Of a stretch of 7,718 nucleotides of DNA, positions 6,410-7,718 are shown one piece after another. The notes under the pieces were generated by a model that saw only the letters and a program-made list of their open reading frames with translations, was not told the DNA's origin and ran no database searches. This DNA comes from Candidatus Sulfotelmatobacter sp. (lineage in GTDB: Bacteria; Acidobacteriota; Terriglobia; Terriglobales; SbA1), in contig JASLEQ010000548.1 of NCBI GenBank assembly GCA_030151135.1, positions 1 to 7,718 of the forward strand, written 5' to 3'. A program made the translations under genes and the position numbers. Position 1 is the first letter of the stretch, and every line of letters starts with the position of its first letter.

Positions 6410-6862
6410 TCAGTGCACAATCTGCATGGGAACCTCAGTGGAATGACTGACCGTTGCGTCGGGTGGAACTCTATTGCTGGCGCGCAGCTCTAGATCGGCG
6501 GTTGCCATCGTGACGACGCTCAGGTAGTGCTTGCCTTTAAGCTGCTTGAAAATCAGGCTTGAGCGTGCCCGGTTTTTTCGGCGACCATCCGCGATGGTCG
6601 TGAAGGCTGTTCGGTAGACACGCCCATCGGGAGTCTTAAGCACGACGACGCCGGTGGTATCCAAGGCCTGCGGTTGTCCAAGCAAGACCTCGACAGTGTA
6701 GGTAGCGGCCGGTAACGTTTCTCTACCAACTACAAACTGGAAGGGAACATTGGCGCGAAAGATCAAAACTCGCGCGGCACCCTCGAAGGGCAGAACAATA
6801 AGGACGAGCAGGGCCGCAGCAGCCTGCGCAATTCTTGGGGACGTTTTTTGTTGCGCTTCCAT
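6410..6862 (-). CDS. Small secreted acidobacterial-type protein (150 aa)
   Basis: Function unknown. Residues 1-29 look like a signal peptide or anchor: a short polar start (MEAQQKTSPR), then AQAAAALLVLIVLPFEGAA. The mature part has the layout I associate with a common uncharacterised acidobacterial secreted family: a short strand 'RANVPFQFVVGRETLPAATYTVE' near 36-58, a mid segment 'GVVVLKTPDGRVYRTAF', then a basic stretch and 'SSLIFKQLKGKHYLSVV'. ATG 6862 is chosen because it puts the signal peptide at the terminus. A TTG at 6898 would add 12 residues and has no better ribosome binding site. Neither start has a clear SD sequence. This is the first gene of the minus-strand run and lies divergent from the regulator, with 151 bp between start codons. 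Confidence 0.75.
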   Translation of the reverse strand: MEAQQKTSPRIAQAAAALLVLIVLPFEGAARVLIFRANVPFQFVVGRETLPAATYTVEVLLGQPQALDTTGVVVLKTPDGRVYRTAFTTIADGRRKNRARSSLIFKQLKGKHYLSVVTMATADLELRASNRVPPDATVSHSTEVPMQIVH

Positions 6863-6956
6863 GTCCGACAAAATCAACGAGAGTTGGCAAAGACGCAACA
6901 GGACTGTTTCAAATTCTCACCTAACCAGCTAATCGCCTCGGAACATTGCAGTTAAC

Positions 6957-6984
6957 TTGATCTCTAATCACCCCGTGGTAGAAT
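6957..6984 (+). promoter_or_regulatory. Candidate sigma70-type promoter for the regulator gene
   Basis: TTGATC (6957-6962) and TAGAAT (6979-6984) are separated by 16 bp, and a TG one base before the -10 (6976-6977) makes an extended -10. Transcription would start near 6991, leaving a leader of about 23 nt to the ATG at 7014. Seen by eye only. Confidence 0.5.
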
Positions 6985-7000
6985 TGGCCGCTTTTTGATC

Positions 7001-7004
7001 GGAG
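7001..7004 (+). promoter_or_regulatory. Ribosome binding site of the regulator gene
   Basis: GGAG ends 9 nt before the ATG at 7014. An in-frame TGA at 6996-6998 rules out a longer reading frame starting upstream. Confidence 0.6.
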
Positions 7005-7013
7005 CTGTGGCGG

Positions 7014-7718
7014 ATGACGGGCGAACATCCGAATGGCAATGTCTATGGTTTTGGCACTTTTGCGCTCAATGTGCGCGAGGGCGTCCTGACCAAGAGGGGC
7101 GTCCGCATCCGGCTGCAAGGGCAGCCGTTTCGGATTCTGACTCTGCTGCTGGAGAGACCTGGACAACTTGTCACGCGGGAAGAGATCCAACAACTGCTGT
7201 GGTCCTCTACCACCTTTGTTGAGTTTGACGATGCTCTGAACACTGCTGTGCGCAAGCTGCGCAACGCGCTCGGCGACTCGGCAGAGAATCCTCGCTTCAT
7301 TGAGACCGTCCCCCGTCGTGGGTACCGGCTCCTTGTGCCAGTCACGGTCCTATCTCAACCAGAGCTCGCTGGCTCGTCGCCGGCTACGACGCCAGCACCG
7401 CAACAGGCTCTTCCGGCGTTGCCTTCGGCCCCCGTGCCCATGGCTAGCGCTCGAGCGCGAAGCTGGATTTTCAAGCCCCTCACCTTATTAATGATGCTGG
7501 CTTTCGGCATTACGCTAGGCAGTGGTGCCTATTGGAAGTGGCGAAGACCAGCCTTCCAGGTGACCACGACGGACTCAATCGTTCTCGGAGATTTCGTCAA
7601 CACGACAGGCGACAACGTCTTCGATGACACTCTGAAGCAAGCGCTCCTCGTAGACCTCGAGCAATCTCCATTCTTCAACATCGTTTCAGAACGCAAGGCT
7701 TTTACGATTCTGAAGCAG
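7014..7718 (+). CDS. Transmembrane winged-helix regulator, CadC/ToxR-like (3' end outside window)
   Basis: The first 235 codons of a membrane-bound transcription factor are visible, open to the last base. Residues about 12-108 are an OmpR/PhoB-type winged-helix DNA-binding domain: 'RLQGQPFRILTLLLERPGQL', 'VTREEIQQLLW', a recognition-helix region 'FDDALNTAVRKLRNALGD' and the wing signature 'FIETVPRRGYRL'. A Pro/Ala-rich linker (about 113-148) leads to one membrane helix (about 152-173, WIFKPLTLLMMLAFGITLGSGA) with basic residues before and after it. The region after the helix starts 'DSIVLGDFVNTTGDNVFDDTLKQALLVDLEQSPFFNIVSE', the usual beginning of the periplasmic part in acidobacterial regulators that continue into TPR repeats; those would lie beyond the window. 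No receiver domain precedes the winged helix, so it probably senses through its own extracytoplasmic domain. It is divergent to the secreted-protein operon and may control it, which is inference. Confidence 0.9.
   Translation, partial: MTGEHPNGNVYGFGTFALNVREGVLTKRGVRIRLQGQPFRILTLLLERPGQLVTREEIQQLLWSSTTFVEFDDALNTAVRKLRNALGDSAENPRFIETVPRRGYRLLVPVTVLSQPELAGSSPATTPAPQQALPALPSAPVPMASARARSWIFKPLTLLMMLAFGITLGSGAYWKWRRPAFQVTTTDSIVLGDFVNTTGDNVFDDTLKQALLVDLEQSPFFNIVSERKAFTILKQ

Larger units (their letters stand above)
6863..7013. other. Divergent intergenic region
   Basis: These 151 bp separate the divergently transcribed small secreted gene and the regulator. On the plus strand they hold the candidate promoter at 6957-6984. 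Short similar hexamers CTAACC (6921-6926), CTAATC (6929-6934) and CTAATC (6964-6969, inside the promoter spacer) are present. No convincing minus-strand promoter was found, although one is expected here. Confidence 0.5.

Noticed and set aside
6863..6898. Longer start (TTG 6898) for the small secreted protein
   Set aside because: It would put 12 extra residues before the signal peptide and has no ribosome binding site. The ATG at 6862 gives a normal exported N-terminus, though it also lacks a strong site.
6863..6960. Minus-strand promoter for the operon
   Set aside because: TTGAAA and TTGCGT boxes can be found, but none has a convincing -10 at 16-18 bp, so no position is given.
7043..7345. 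Minus-strand open frame of 100 codons inside the regulator
   Set aside because: It is antisense to the winged-helix domain, whose sequence is unmistakable, and its translation has no protein-like pattern.

Overview
The window looks like part of an acidobacterial chromosome (Acidobacteriota, probably Terriglobia). This is inferred from protein style: a membrane-bound winged-helix regulator whose periplasmic part begins with the 'DSIVLGDFVNTTGD' type motif, an HAF-repeat secreted protein, a small secreted 'NVPFQF..G.ETLPAATYTVE' protein, and large secreted tail-fibre-like proteins. All are common in that phylum. No rRNA or other direct taxonomic marker is present. No tRNA, CRISPR array, insertion sequence or phage structural gene was seen.

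Layout: five genes lie head to tail on the minus strand, read from about 6862 down to 1: a small secreted protein (6410-6862), a six-repeat HAF protein (5340-6326), a 931-residue secreted repeat protein (2492-5287), its 772-residue paralogue (125-2443), and the first 30 codons of another secreted protein (1-90). Gaps are only 34 to 83 bp, most starts have a clear GGAG-type ribosome binding site, and no convincing terminator lies between them, so an operon is likely. All five begin with a signal peptide or signal-like hydrophobic segment. On the other side of a 151-bp intergenic region, a CadC/ToxR-like transmembrane regulator (7014 to the window end) is transcribed divergently from a good candidate promoter.

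The two large proteins share one architecture. It consists of a signal peptide, a conserved N-terminal domain of about 120 residues, a tail-fibre-like linker with a paired-cysteine 'NQILKWNG' motif, a run of short G-V-x-G repeats (about 18 in one, about 7 in the other), a conserved C-terminal domain with WFED and GDCKGLY motifs, and a basic tail. They share both ends and most of the linker but differ in the middle modules, which looks like gene duplication followed by module exchange and repeat gain or loss. The simplest reading is a secreted, surface- or matrix-associated protein cassette, perhaps adhesive and perhaps controlled by the adjacent membrane regulator. That function is inference; nothing here proves a substrate or partner.
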